The notes below the pieces were generated by a model. The model was given only the letters and a program-made list of their open reading frames with translations. It was not told where the DNA came from and searched no databases. From assembly GCF_022436485.1 (NCBI RefSeq), contig NZ_JAKUDO010000001.1, forward strand, positions 496,001 through 560,000: a stretch of DNA of 64,000 nt, given 5' to 3'. The translations under genes and the position numbers were made by a program. Source of the stretch: Agrococcus sp. ARC_14. Its GTDB lineage: Bacteria > Actinomycetota > Actinomycetes > Actinomycetales > Microbacteriaceae. Within the stretch, counting starts at the first letter, position 1. Each line of letters begins with the position of its first letter. Shown here piece after piece: positions 47,480-54,618 of the stretch.

Positions 47480-47500
47480 GCATCTGCCGGCAGCAGATGC
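47480..47500. promoter_or_regulatory. Inverted repeat upstream of the clpP pair (probable PopR-like operator)
   Basis: GCATCTGC-N5-GCAGATGC, with core TCTGC-N5-GCAGA at 47483-47497, ending 41 bp before the clpP start. The same core occurs 40 bp before the XRE regulator gene (49287-49301). As I recall it, the Streptomyces PopR site is TCTGCC-N3-GGCAGA, which is very similar. Confidence 0.75.
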
Positions 47501-47538
47501 GGCTCGCCATCCTGCCCTCGTCCTCGCAGGCTGGATCC

Positions 47539-48216
47539 ATGAGCGAAGACAACGGCCCCAGACTGTTCGACGAACGAGCCAGGCGCGAGCTGCTGGAGCA
47601 GCGCGTGCTCGTGCTCGACGGCGCCCTCGACGACGACAACGGCACGCTGCTGATGACCCAGCTGCTGTCGCTCGCCGCCGAGAGCCCGACCGCCGACATC
47701 GACCTGTGGATCCACTCGCCGGGCGGCTCCGTGCCGGCGATGCTGGCGATCCGCGATGTGATGCGGCTGATCCCCAACGAGGTGTCGACGCTCGCGTTCG
47801 GCATCGCGTGCAGCGCGGGCCAGTTCCTGCTCTCGGCCGGCACCCCCGGCCGCAGGCGCGCGCTGCCGCACTCCCGCATCCTCATGCACCAGGGCTCCGC
47901 GGGCATCGGCGGCACCGCGGTCGACGTCGAGCTGCAGGCCAACGACCTGCGCCACACCCGCGACACCGTGCTCGGCCTCATCGCCGACGACACCGGCCAG
48001 AGCCTCGAGCGCATCTTCGAGGACTCCCTGCACGACCGCTGGTACTCGGCGCAGCAGGCGCTCGACTACGGCTTCGTCGACGAGATCGTCACCGACTTCG
48101 CCGCCATCGCCCCGCGCGGCCGCAAGCCGCTCGGCTTCGGCGCCTCGCCCGGCAGCGGCACCGCCGCGGTGCTCGAGGTCGACTCCACCACCGACATCCA
48201 GGAGGGTCCCCGATGA
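47539..48216 (+). CDS. clpP: ClpP-like serine protease subunit (catalytic residues present)
   Basis: A 225-aa ClpP peptidase subunit. Catalytic Ser92 is in FGIACSAGQFLLSAG, His117 in SRILMHQG and an Asp in ERIFEDSLHDRWYS. DIDLWIHSPGGSVPAMLAI is the oxyanion/axial segment. The tail is extended by about 25 residues (PLGFGASPGSGTAAVLEVDS). This pair is probably the secondary, ClpP3/ClpP4-type set of actinobacteria rather than the housekeeping clpP1P2, because it lies beside a PopR-like regulator and not beside tig or clpX. ATG 47539. Overlaps the next gene by 4 bp. Confidence 0.92.
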   Translation: MSEDNGPRLFDERARRELLEQRVLVLDGALDDDNGTLLMTQLLSLAAESPTADIDLWIHSPGGSVPAMLAIRDVMRLIPNEVSTLAFGIACSAGQFLLSAGTPGRRRALPHSRILMHQGSAGIGGTAVDVELQANDLRHTRDTVLGLIADDTGQSLERIFEDSLHDRWYSAQQALDYGFVDEIVTDFAAIAPRGRKPLGFGASPGSGTAAVLEVDSTTDIQEGPR

Positions 48217-48821
48217 GCAGCTACACCATCCCCAATGTCATCGCGCAGTCGTCGCGGGGCGAGCGCGTCATGGACGTCTACTCGCATCTGCTCGCCGAGC
48301 GCATCGTCTACCTCGGCACCGCGATCGACGCGGGCGTGGCCAACGCGCTCGTCGCCCAGCTGCTGCACCTCGAGACCGACAACCCCGATCGTGACGTGCA
48401 GCTCTACATCAACTGCGAGGGCGGCGACCCCAGTGCCATGCTCGCCATCCACGACACCATGCGCTACATCCGACCGAAGGTCGCGACCACGGTCGTCGGC
48501 CAGGCGATCGGCGTCGGCGCCGTGCTGCTGGCCGCCGGCGAGCCCGGCAAGCGAGCCGCGCTGCCGCACGCGCGGGTCGTGCTGCACCAGCCGGCCGCGC
48601 AGGGCAGGGGAGCGATCCCCGACCTCATCCTGCAGGCCGACGAGGTGGTGCGGGTCCGCAGCGACATCGAGCAGATCCTCGCGACCGCGACCGGCCAGAG
48701 CCTCGAGACGCTGCGCGCCGACACCGATCACGACCGCGTGTTCACCGCATCCGCTGCCCGTGACTACGGGCTGGTCGACCAGGTGATGGTGCGGGATGCC
48801 GACTATGCGGCAAGTGCGTAG
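48213..48821 (+). CDS. clpP: ClpP-like subunit lacking the catalytic serine
   Basis: A 202-aa ClpP homologue with the whole fold: QLYINCEGGDPSAMLAIHDT, ARVVLHQPAAQGRG with His125, and DHDRVFTASAARDYGLVDQV with the acid. At the nucleophile position the sequence is VVGQAIGVGAVLLAAG, so Gly100 replaces Ser; the PGG of the oxyanion strand is EGG. It should be proteolytically inactive and act as a structural or regulatory ring partner of the upstream subunit. ATGA-coupled to it. Its last 19 bp overlap the convergent regulator gene. Confidence 0.92.
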   Translation: MSSYTIPNVIAQSSRGERVMDVYSHLLAERIVYLGTAIDAGVANALVAQLLHLETDNPDRDVQLYINCEGGDPSAMLAIHDTMRYIRPKVATTVVGQAIGVGAVLLAAGEPGKRAALPHARVVLHQPAAQGRGAIPDLILQADEVVRVRSDIEQILATATGQSLETLRADTDHDRVFTASAARDYGLVDQVMVRDADYAASA

Positions 48822-49246
48822 GTCGCCGAGGTCGCCGCTCGCGTGGGCGTGGGCGCGAGCGAGCGCACGGACGCGAGCAGGTGAGCGGATGCGGGAGCCA
48901 GCAGGCGGGCGGGCGCGAGCCGGTGCACGCCTGCGGGCGCCGCGATCGCCGCCGTGAGCTCCCACGCGATGGCGGAGGTGAGGTCGAGCAGCGAGGTGCC
49001 GAGCGCGCCGGCGATCGCGGCGACCATCTCGCTCGAGGGCTCCTTGATGCCGCGCTCGATCTCGCTCAGGTACTGCGGCGAGACGCCGGCCCGCCTGGCG
49101 GTCTCGGCGAGCGTCTCGCCTCGCTGCAGCCGCAGCCAGCGCAGCCGGCGGCCAAGCAGCTCGCGCCACAGCGGCTCTGGTGCATCGGGGAGATCGTCGT
49201 CTCGACCGTCATCGGTGCGGGGGCCTGCGGGCTGCGTCGTCGCCAT
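48803..49246 (-). CDS. ClgR/PopR-like XRE regulator ending in YALAA
   Basis: A 147-aa regulator. HTH residues 36-85: RWLRLQRGETLAETARRAGV and SPQYLSEIERGIKEPSSEMV, where YLSEIERGxKEPSSE is the ClgR/PopR recognition signature. The rest is Ala/Pro/Leu-rich and ends ATYALAA. Known ClgR and PopR proteins are degraded by ClpP1P2 through C-terminal Ala residues; here the last five residues equal the end of the tmRNA degradation tag. It probably activates or controls the convergent clpP pair and itself via TCTGC-N5-GCAGA sites. Its 3' end overlaps the second clpP gene by 19 bp. Confidence 0.88.
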   Translation of the reverse strand: MATTQPAGPRTDDGRDDDLPDAPEPLWRELLGRRLRWLRLQRGETLAETARRAGVSPQYLSEIERGIKEPSSEMVAAIAGALGTSLLDLTSAIAWELTAAIAAPAGVHRLAPARLLAPASAHLLASVRSLAPTPTRAATSATYALAA

Positions 49247-49277
49247 GCCTCACGGTAGATCGCGGGGCAGCGTGGCC

Positions 49278-49495
49278 GCGACCGGTTCTGCTGACAGCAG
49301 AGCGCCGCTCATCCCGGCAGAGCGAGCGTCCAGCCGCGCATTGCGGTCGAGCTGCCGCTGTCGCGGGAGGAGCGTCACGGCCGCTCCGCCGAGCAACCGG
49401 AGCAGCGACCGGCTCTGCTGACACCAACGCGACGATCATCCCGGCAGAGCGAGCACCCAGGTGCGCATTGCAGTCGAGCTGCCGCTGTCGCGGGA
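49278..49495. repeat. Two direct 91-bp repeats upstream of the XRE regulator
   Basis: Unit 1 (49278-49368) and unit 2 (49405-49495) share GCGACCGG-TCTGCTGAC at their starts, ATCCCGGCAGAGCGAGC in the middle, and TCGAGCTGCCGCTGTCGCGG at their ends. Unit 1 contains the TCTGC-N5-GCAGA operator; in unit 2 the right half-site is lost. Together with repeat C2 they fill the 344-bp gap 49247-49590. Confidence 0.8.
49287..49301. promoter_or_regulatory. TCTGC-N5-GCAGA operator upstream of the XRE regulator
   Basis: TCTGCTGACAGCAGA, perfect 6-bp arms TCTGCT/AGCAGA. It is 40 bp upstream of ATG 49246 and lies in the first of two tandem 91-bp repeats. It matches the site before the clpP pair. Confidence 0.7.
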
Positions 49496-49512
49496 CGACC
49501 GCCGCGGCACCC

Positions 49513-49587
49513 GGGTGCTCGATCGGGCTGAGCGAGCCCCCGAGCTCGCATGCGAGTTGGCCCACCGCTCAGCCCGATCGAGCACCC
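49513..49587. repeat. Palindromic element, TCGATCGGGCTGAGCG arms (copy C2)
   Basis: GGGTGCTCGATCGGGCTGAGCG (49513-49534) and its inverse (49566-49587) form long perfect arms. The 16-bp core arms match copy C1, with near-identical core length (63 versus 64 bp). Ends 3 bp before the threonine aldolase stop. Confidence 0.8.
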
Positions 49588-49590
49588 CGG

Positions 49591-50640
49591 TCAGCCGGCG
49601 ACGGCCTCCCGCACGGCGGCCGCGAACGCATCCACGTCGTCCTCCGTGGTGTCCCAGGTGCACATCCAGCGCACTTCGCGGGCGGCGGCATCCCAGTCGT
49701 AGAAGAAGAACGCGTCGCGCACGCGGTCGGCGACGCCCTCCGGCAGCCGCGCGAAGACGCCGTTCGACTGCGTCGGGTAGGCGAACTCGACACCCGGCAG
49801 CGACTCGACCGCGGCGCGCAGCCGGGCGGCCATGGCGTTGGCGTGGGCGGCGTTGCGCTGCCACAGCTCGCCCTCGAACAGCGCGATCAGCTGCGCCGCG
49901 ATGAAGCGCATCTTCGACGCCAGCTGCATGTTGAGCTTGCGCAGGTAGACGAGGCCCTCGCCCGCCCCTTCGGAGAGCACGACGACGGCCTCGGCACCCA
50001 TGGCGCCGTTCTTCGTGCCGCCGAGCGAGAGGATGTCGACCCCGGCATCCGTCGTGAACGCCCGCAGCGGCTGCCCGAGCGACACCGCGGCGTTCGACAG
50101 TCGCGCGCCGTCGACGTGCAGCAGCATGCCGTGGCTGTGCGCGTGGTCGGCGATCGCACGGATCTCGTCGGCCGTGTAGAGCGTGCCGAGCTCGGTCGAC
50201 TGCGTGATCGAGACCGCGAGCGGCTGCGCGCGGTGCTCGTCGCCCCAGCCCCAAGCCTCCTGGTCGATGAGCTCGGGCGTGAGCTTGCCGTCGGGCGTCG
50301 CGACGGTGAGCAGCTTCATGCCACCGACGCGCTCCGGCGCCCCGCCCTCGTCGACGTTGATGTGCGCGCTCTTCGCGGCGATCACCGCGCCCCAGCGCGG
50401 CAGCAGCGACTGCAGCGCGAGCACGTTCGCCCCGGTCCCGTTGAAGACGGGAAACGCCTCCGCCTGCTCGCCGAAGTGCCCGCGCACGACCTGCTGCAGT
50501 CGCGCCGTGTAGTCGTCGGCGCCATAGGCGGTCTGGTGACCGCCGTTCGCCGCGGCGATGGCGTCGAGCACCTCAGGATGCACGCCGGAGTAGTTGTCGG
50601 ATGCGAAGCCGCGGAGGGCGGTGTCGTGAAGCGTCTGCAC
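49591..50640 (-). CDS. Low-specificity threonine aldolase family PLP enzyme
   Basis: A 349-aa fold-type I PLP enzyme cleaving beta-hydroxy amino acids such as threonine to glycine plus aldehyde. PLP Lys210 is in ILSLGGTKNGAMGAE, the cofactor Asp in LLHVDGARLSNAAV, the phosphate-binding turn in FPVFNGTGANVLALQS, and the start FASDNYSGVHPEVLDAI is typical. Start GTG 50640 follows GAGGA. Monocistronic. Confidence 0.92.
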   Translation of the reverse strand: MQTLHDTALRGFASDNYSGVHPEVLDAIAAANGGHQTAYGADDYTARLQQVVRGHFGEQAEAFPVFNGTGANVLALQSLLPRWGAVIAAKSAHINVDEGGAPERVGGMKLLTVATPDGKLTPELIDQEAWGWGDEHRAQPLAVSITQSTELGTLYTADEIRAIADHAHSHGMLLHVDGARLSNAAVSLGQPLRAFTTDAGVDILSLGGTKNGAMGAEAVVVLSEGAGEGLVYLRKLNMQLASKMRFIAAQLIALFEGELWQRNAAHANAMAARLRAAVESLPGVEFAYPTQSNGVFARLPEGVADRVRDAFFFYDWDAAAREVRWMCTWDTTEDDVDAFAAAVREAVAG

Positions 50641-50766
50641 GGGTCGATCCTCGCAGACGAACTGCGGGGTACAAGTGCAGCGCAGTCCGCGCCACAATGC
50701 CAGCAGGGGAGACCCCGCGGAGCCTCAGCGCCGCCCGGCGCGACCGCATCAGGATCGGAGCAGCAG

Positions 50767-51450
50767 ATGAGCGACACCTCGCAGTTCGACGGCCGCCCGC
50801 AGCACGGCGAGCACGAGACGCCGGTGCCCGAAGGCGCCAGGCCTGTGCATCCCGACGGCGAGGTCGACGCGCCGCTGGGCGACGAGAGCCCGCAGCACGG
50901 CAGCACGACCGGCGCCGAGCACGACGGAGGCGCCGAGCAGATCGCGGCGGAGTCGCAGGACGGCACGGCACCGCTCGACGGCCGCTCGCCCCAGGGCGCG
51001 ACGGAGCCGCTGCACGGCACCGTCGACGGCATCGGCGGCGCGGGCGCCCCGACGCAGGACGCCGGCTCACCGGCCGAAGGCACGGGTGCCAGCGATGGAT
51101 ACGGCACGCAGGACGCGAGCTCGCCGGTCGACGGCACTGGCGCCGGCGCAGCAGGGGAGGGCGCGCCCGTGCAGGAGCCGGGCTCACCCGTCTATGGCCT
51201 GGGAGCCTCGTCGACGGGCGAGGGCTCGCCGACCCAGGAGGCGGAATCCCCCGCCCAGGGCCTGGGGGCGCCGACCGAAGACGTCGAGTCGGGGCACAGC
51301 ACCGGCTACGCCTCCGAGCACGCCACCGAGCACGCGTCCGAGCACACCACCGAGCACGGCACCGAGCGCACCACCGGCTACGCCGCAGAGCAGGGCGGCA
51401 CCGAGTACGTGACCGACGAGCATCCTGAGCAGGCCGACCCGCTCGGCTGA
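50767..51450 (+). CDS. Disordered repetitive acidic protein
   Basis: A 227-aa low-complexity protein rich in Gly, Glu, Thr, His, Gln and Pro, with no fold expected. Loose repeats GAPTQDAGSPAEGTGASDGY and SPVYGLGASSTGEGSPTQEA occur in the middle, and HATEHASEHTTEHGTERTTG near the end. No signal peptide or membrane segment. Function unknown; a stress-protective hydrophilin-like role is only a guess. A strong terminator follows. Confidence 0.6.
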   Translation: MSDTSQFDGRPQHGEHETPVPEGARPVHPDGEVDAPLGDESPQHGSTTGAEHDGGAEQIAAESQDGTAPLDGRSPQGATEPLHGTVDGIGGAGAPTQDAGSPAEGTGASDGYGTQDASSPVDGTGAGAAGEGAPVQEPGSPVYGLGASSTGEGSPTQEAESPAQGLGAPTEDVESGHSTGYASEHATEHASEHTTEHGTERTTGYAAEQGGTEYVTDEHPEQADPLG

Positions 51451-51464
51451 GCCACTCCACGCAG

Positions 51465-51496
51465 AAGGCCCGCCCCGCTGCTGCGGGACGGGCCTT
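51465..51496. terminator. Stem-loop terminator
   Basis: AAGGCCCG-C-CCCGC and GCGGG-A-CGGGCCTT form a long stem with one internal mismatch and a 4-base loop, 15 bases after the disordered-protein stop. It also faces the end of the convergent ABC permease gene. Confidence 0.85.
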
Positions 51497-51525
51497 CGTG
51501 CTCGATGGACGAGCGGGCGGATGGG

Positions 51526-52245
51526 CTACCGGGCTTGCGCGCGCCGCACCAGTCCGAGCCACACGGCCGCGCCGATGGCGCCGACGACGGCGACCACGAG
51601 CATCCATGGCCCCCACCCCATCGCGGCGACGTCGGTCGCAAGACCGCGGAAGCCCTCCGAGACGATCAGGCCGCCCGCGAACGCGACCACCACGACGGCG
51701 AGCGTGAGCCAGAAGGTCCAGAGGAACGACTGGCCCCAGCGGTGGAACGCGGTCGTGATCGCCGCACCCACCAGCATCACCGAGAGGATCAGCAGGAACG
51801 TCTGGATGAGCGTCTGCCACCACTCGCCGACGCCGGTGTAGACGACGTCGAAGAAGCGTGCGCTGAGGCCGAACCCGCCGGTGGCGACCTCGATGACCTT
51901 GCCGATCGTGACGATGATGGCGTAGAAGGCCGCGTTGCCGGCGAAGACGAGCGCGGTGCCGGCGGCGAACTCGCGACGGGTGAGGCCGAGGCCGAGCGCG
52001 AGCGGGAAGTACTGCCCCATCGCGGTGAACCCGAAGCCGATGAGCGGGCCGAGCAGCGCGAAGATCGCGCCGTTCCACATCATGCCCGTGTTCATGCCCT
52101 CGAGGGCCTCGGGCCCGCCGACACCCCCGACGAGCGCGGCGATCACGAGCACGATCGCGAGCGAGAAGCCCATGATGATCAGCGGCCAGCCGAAGGCCTG
52201 CAGCTTGTTGACGGTGTGGAGCTGGACGACATTGCGGATGCGCAT
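51526..52245 (-). CDS. ABC-2-like membrane component of a GntR-regulated transporter
   Basis: A 239-aa membrane protein with about six hydrophobic segments (20-42, 57-83, 92-117, 140-166, 175-193 and 212-232). LGLTRREFAAGTALVFAGNA is a cytosolic loop of the kind seen in ABC-2 permeases. It follows the ATPase gene by 11 bp and the GntR gene, so it is the permease of a YtrA-B-type cassette. Substrate unknown; such systems often respond to cell-wall antibiotics. Confidence 0.8.
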   Translation of the reverse strand: MRIRNVVQLHTVNKLQAFGWPLIIMGFSLAIVLVIAALVGGVGGPEALEGMNTGMMWNGAIFALLGPLIGFGFTAMGQYFPLALGLGLTRREFAAGTALVFAGNAAFYAIIVTIGKVIEVATGGFGLSARFFDVVYTGVGEWWQTLIQTFLLILSVMLVGAAITTAFHRWGQSFLWTFWLTLAVVVVAFAGGLIVSEGFRGLATDVAAMGWGPWMLVVAVVGAIGAAVWLGLVRRAQAR

Positions 52246-52256
52246 GACGACTCCTC

Positions 52257-53156
52257 TCAGACGGTCGCGCGGTCGGCGCGGGCGGCGGCCGAAGCCGCGT
52301 TGGCGGTGGTCAGGTGCACGAAGAGCGCCTGCAGGGAGACCTGGTTGATGTCCAGGCCTGCCTCGCGGGCGGCGAGCTCGTCGCCGTCGCGGGGCGTGAA
52401 GGTGGCGGTGGCCAGCGTGCCGAGCGCCTTGCGCTCGAGCACCTCTCGGCCTGCCAGGAACGCATCCACCGTGTCTGCCCTGCCCGAGACGGTGATCGCC
52501 GCGTCGTGCAGGTCGTCGGTGTCGGCCTCGAGCAGCACCTTGCCCTGATCGAGGATCACGATGTGCTCGAGCAGGTTCGCGACCTCGTCGATGTGGTGGG
52601 TCGAGAGCACGATGGTGCGGGGGTGCTCGGTGTAGTCGGCGAGCAGGTCGTCGAAGAACATCTGCCGAGCGACCGCGTCGAGGCCCAGGTAGGGCTCGTC
52701 GAAGAAGGTCAGCGGTGCGCGTGCGGCGAGGCCGATGACGATGCCGATGGCCGAGAGCTGGCCGCGGGAGAGCTTCTTGATCGCCCGCTTGACCGGCAGT
52801 CGGTACTGCTCGACCAGCCGGTCTGCGTATGGCTGATCCCAGTTCGGGTAGGCGCCGGCGGCGATCCGCAGCACGTCGAGCGCGCGGAACGTGTCGGGGT
52901 ACTTCTGGCTCTCCTGGATGAAGACGGTCTGCGAGAGGATCTCGATGCTCTCGACCGGCGTGCCGCCCAGCACCTGCATGTCGCCCGCGGTCGCGAAGAC
53001 CTGGCCGGTGAGCAGCTGCATGAGGGTGGTCTTGCCGGCGCCGTTGCGGCCCAGCAGGCCGTGGATGCGGTTCTCCTCCAAGCGGATGGAGACGCCGTCG
53101 AGTGCGGCGACCTCCGGGTAGCGCTTGGTGAGGTCGGTCGTGACGATGGCGGTCAT
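52257..53156 (-). CDS. ABC transporter ATP-binding protein (YtrB-like)
   Basis: A 299-aa ATPase: Walker A GRNGAGKTT, Q-loop in VFIQESQKYPDTFRALDVLR, signature LSRGQLSAIGI (SRGQ rather than SGGQ), Walker B LTFFDEPYLGLDAVARQ, H-loop LSTHHIDE. DEPYLGLD in place of DEPTxGLD is typical of YtrB-type proteins next to GntR regulators. A C-terminal extension of about 80 residues follows. Overlaps the GntR gene by 4 bp. Confidence 0.9.
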   Translation of the reverse strand: MTAIVTTDLTKRYPEVAALDGVSIRLEENRIHGLLGRNGAGKTTLMQLLTGQVFATAGDMQVLGGTPVESIEILSQTVFIQESQKYPDTFRALDVLRIAAGAYPNWDQPYADRLVEQYRLPVKRAIKKLSRGQLSAIGIVIGLAARAPLTFFDEPYLGLDAVARQMFFDDLLADYTEHPRTIVLSTHHIDEVANLLEHIVILDQGKVLLEADTDDLHDAAITVSGRADTVDAFLAGREVLERKALGTLATATFTPRDGDELAAREAGLDINQVSLQALFVHLTTANAASAAARADRATV

Positions 53157-53512
53157 CGTGCTTCCTCTTTCGTGATCATGCCCGCGAGCTCCTCGGCGGT
53201 GATGCCGAGCTGTGCTGCCTCGCGGAGCAACGGTGCGATGTACTGGTCCTGGAACGCGAACTTGCGGCGCTGGCGAAGTGCCTCGCGGGCGCCTGGAGCG
53301 ACGAACATGCCGATCCCTCTCCTCTTGGTGAGCACATCCGCATCGACGAGGAGCCCGAGGCCCTTGCCGGCGGTGGCGGGGTTGATGCGGAGGAAGGCGG
53401 CCAGCTCGTTGGTCGAGGGGACCTGGCTGTCTTCCGGATAGCTGCCGTCGAGGATGCCGTCCTCGATCTGCTCGGCGACTGCCTGGAAGAGCGGCTTGCT
53501 CTCATCGAGCAT
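53153..53512 (-). CDS. GntR-family regulator (YtrA subfamily)
   Basis: A 119-aa GntR regulator of the short YtrA type. The winged helix is PLFQAVAEQIEDGILDGSYP, then VPSTNELAAFLRINPATAGK and the wing VLTKRRGIGMFVAPGA; a short C-terminal dimer helix follows. ATG 53512 has a perfect AGGAGG; ATG 53548 would add 12 residues. First gene of the GntR-ATPase-permease operon and probably its repressor via the inverted repeat at 53560. Confidence 0.9.
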   Translation of the reverse strand: MLDESKPLFQAVAEQIEDGILDGSYPEDSQVPSTNELAAFLRINPATAGKGLGLLVDADVLTKRRGIGMFVAPGAREALRQRRKFAFQDQYIAPLLREAAQLGITAEELAGMITKEEAR

Positions 53513-53559
53513 GTCTGCCTCCTGTGGGGTTGGGAGCGAGTCGTGCATCTCACCCCTTT

Positions 53560-53583
53560 GGTTCGTTACTCGACTAATGAACC
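53560..53583. promoter_or_regulatory. Operator GGTTCGTTA-N6-TAATGAACC
   Basis: Inverted repeat with one mismatched position per arm, upstream of the GntR gene in a markedly AT-richer stretch. A classical candidate YtrA-type autoregulatory operator overlapping the promoter. Confidence 0.7.
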
Positions 53584-53629
53584 ACTGAACCCACCAACCT
53601 GTCAAGTCCGATCGCGAGATCTGTTCGGA

Positions 53630-54445
53630 TCAGCCGATGCGCCGATGCTCGTGCCAGAGCTCTGCCCAGTCGGATGGCCCGAGATCTCGCGGCAGACCGC
53701 CTGCGGTGTGCGAGCGCTCCCGCAGCCAGCGCTTGGCGGCAGCGGGCGGCAGCACCCGTGCGGCGGGCAGGATGCGGGCCAGCCCGGCGCCGGGGCTCTG
53801 GAAGACGCGCGCGACCATCGCGCGATAGACGCGCTGCTCCGACCTGGGCACGAGCGGCGCCGCCCGCCGGTGCACGGTGAACAGGCCGCCGTCGACCTGC
53901 GGCATCGGGCGGTAGGCCTGCCGCGGGATGCGCCGGCAGAGCGCGAACTCGAACCAGGGCGCCGCCTGCGCGGTCAGTTGCGTGGCGCCGCCCACGCCCG
54001 CCCGACGGCGGGCGACCTCCCACTGGGCGATGAGCACCGCATCCGTCCACCCCGGAGCATCGAGCAGGTGCCGCAGCAGTGCGGTCGTGATGTGGAACGG
54101 CAGGTTCGAGACCACGACGTGCGGGCTGGGCTCGAAGCGGTGCGCGAGCGCGTCGGCGTGCTCGACGCGCGTGCCGCGGGGAGCGCGCTGGGCGAGCGCG
54201 GCCGCTCTGCGCGGGTCGGTCTCCAGGGCGCGGATGGGTCGGCCGAGGCGAGCGAGCGGCAACGTCAGGGCGCCGTCGCCGGGGCCGATCTCGAGGATCG
54301 GGCCGCGGGTGGCGGCTACGCGCTCGACGACCTCGGCGATGACGCGGCGGTCGACGAGGAAGTTCTGGCCGAGCTCGTGGCGGCCGGGGGCGTGCTGCGG
54401 GGAGTTGGTGCGCGCCTGGGCGCGGCGATGGGTCGTGCGAGGCAT
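53630..54445 (-). CDS. Erm-type 23S rRNA (adenine-N6) methyltransferase
   Basis: A 271-aa SAM-dependent methylase that would dimethylate or monomethylate A2058 of 23S rRNA and give macrolide-lincosamide-streptogramin B resistance. The pattern fits actinobacterial Erm proteins rather than KsgA/RsmA: GRHELGQNFLVDRRVIAEVV, LEIGPGDGALTLPLA, VSNLPFHITTALLRHLLDAP (catalytic NLPF), then AQWEVARRRAGVGGATQLTA, PMPQVDGGLFTVHRR and VFQSPGAGLARILP. Start ATG 54445. Upstream lie about 170 bp and a possible short ORF, as would be expected of a regulated erm gene. Resistance is not demonstrated. Confidence 0.88.
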   Translation of the reverse strand: MPRTTHRRAQARTNSPQHAPGRHELGQNFLVDRRVIAEVVERVAATRGPILEIGPGDGALTLPLARLGRPIRALETDPRRAAALAQRAPRGTRVEHADALAHRFEPSPHVVVSNLPFHITTALLRHLLDAPGWTDAVLIAQWEVARRRAGVGGATQLTAQAAPWFEFALCRRIPRQAYRPMPQVDGGLFTVHRRAAPLVPRSEQRVYRAMVARVFQSPGAGLARILPAARVLPPAAAKRWLRERSHTAGGLPRDLGPSDWAELWHEHRRIG

Positions 54446-54618
54446 GGGTGCTCCGGTTCGCGATTCGAGCCGGGCAGCGTGAACGGCGCCGCGCCGGCAG
54501 AGGGCGAACGGCGAGCTGCAGCGTTCAGAGGTGTGTGATCACTGAGCGGATGCCCGTGGCCGCGACGTGCGTCGGGGTCGGAACAAGGTGGCTCAGCGGA
54601 TCCGGGAGCAGCGCGCCG
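54446..54618 (-). other. Untranslated region upstream of the erm gene
   Basis: 173 bp with several GC-rich inverted segments (GGCGCCGCGCC; GTTCACGCTG/CAGCGTGAAC half). No ORF with credible start and length. Could form an attenuator, given how erm genes are often controlled, but I see no decisive structure. Confidence 0.35.

Noticed and set aside
48213..48821. Treating the second clpP as a pseudogene
   Set aside because: Frame, length, coupling to the first clpP and conservation of His and Asp all argue for a maintained protein; only the nucleophile is replaced.
53630..54445. KsgA/RsmA (16S dimethyladenosine transferase) as identity of the methylase
   Set aside because: NLPFHITTALLRHLL, QWEVARRRAGVGGAT and VDGGLFTVHRR fit Erm; KsgA typically shows NLPYNVA and other late motifs.
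54525..54542. Minus-strand five-codon mini-ORF GTG-ATC-ACA-CAC-CTC-TGA between the small ORF and erm
   Set aside because: Too short to support, no clear ribosome site; mentioned only because erm leaders can be tiny.
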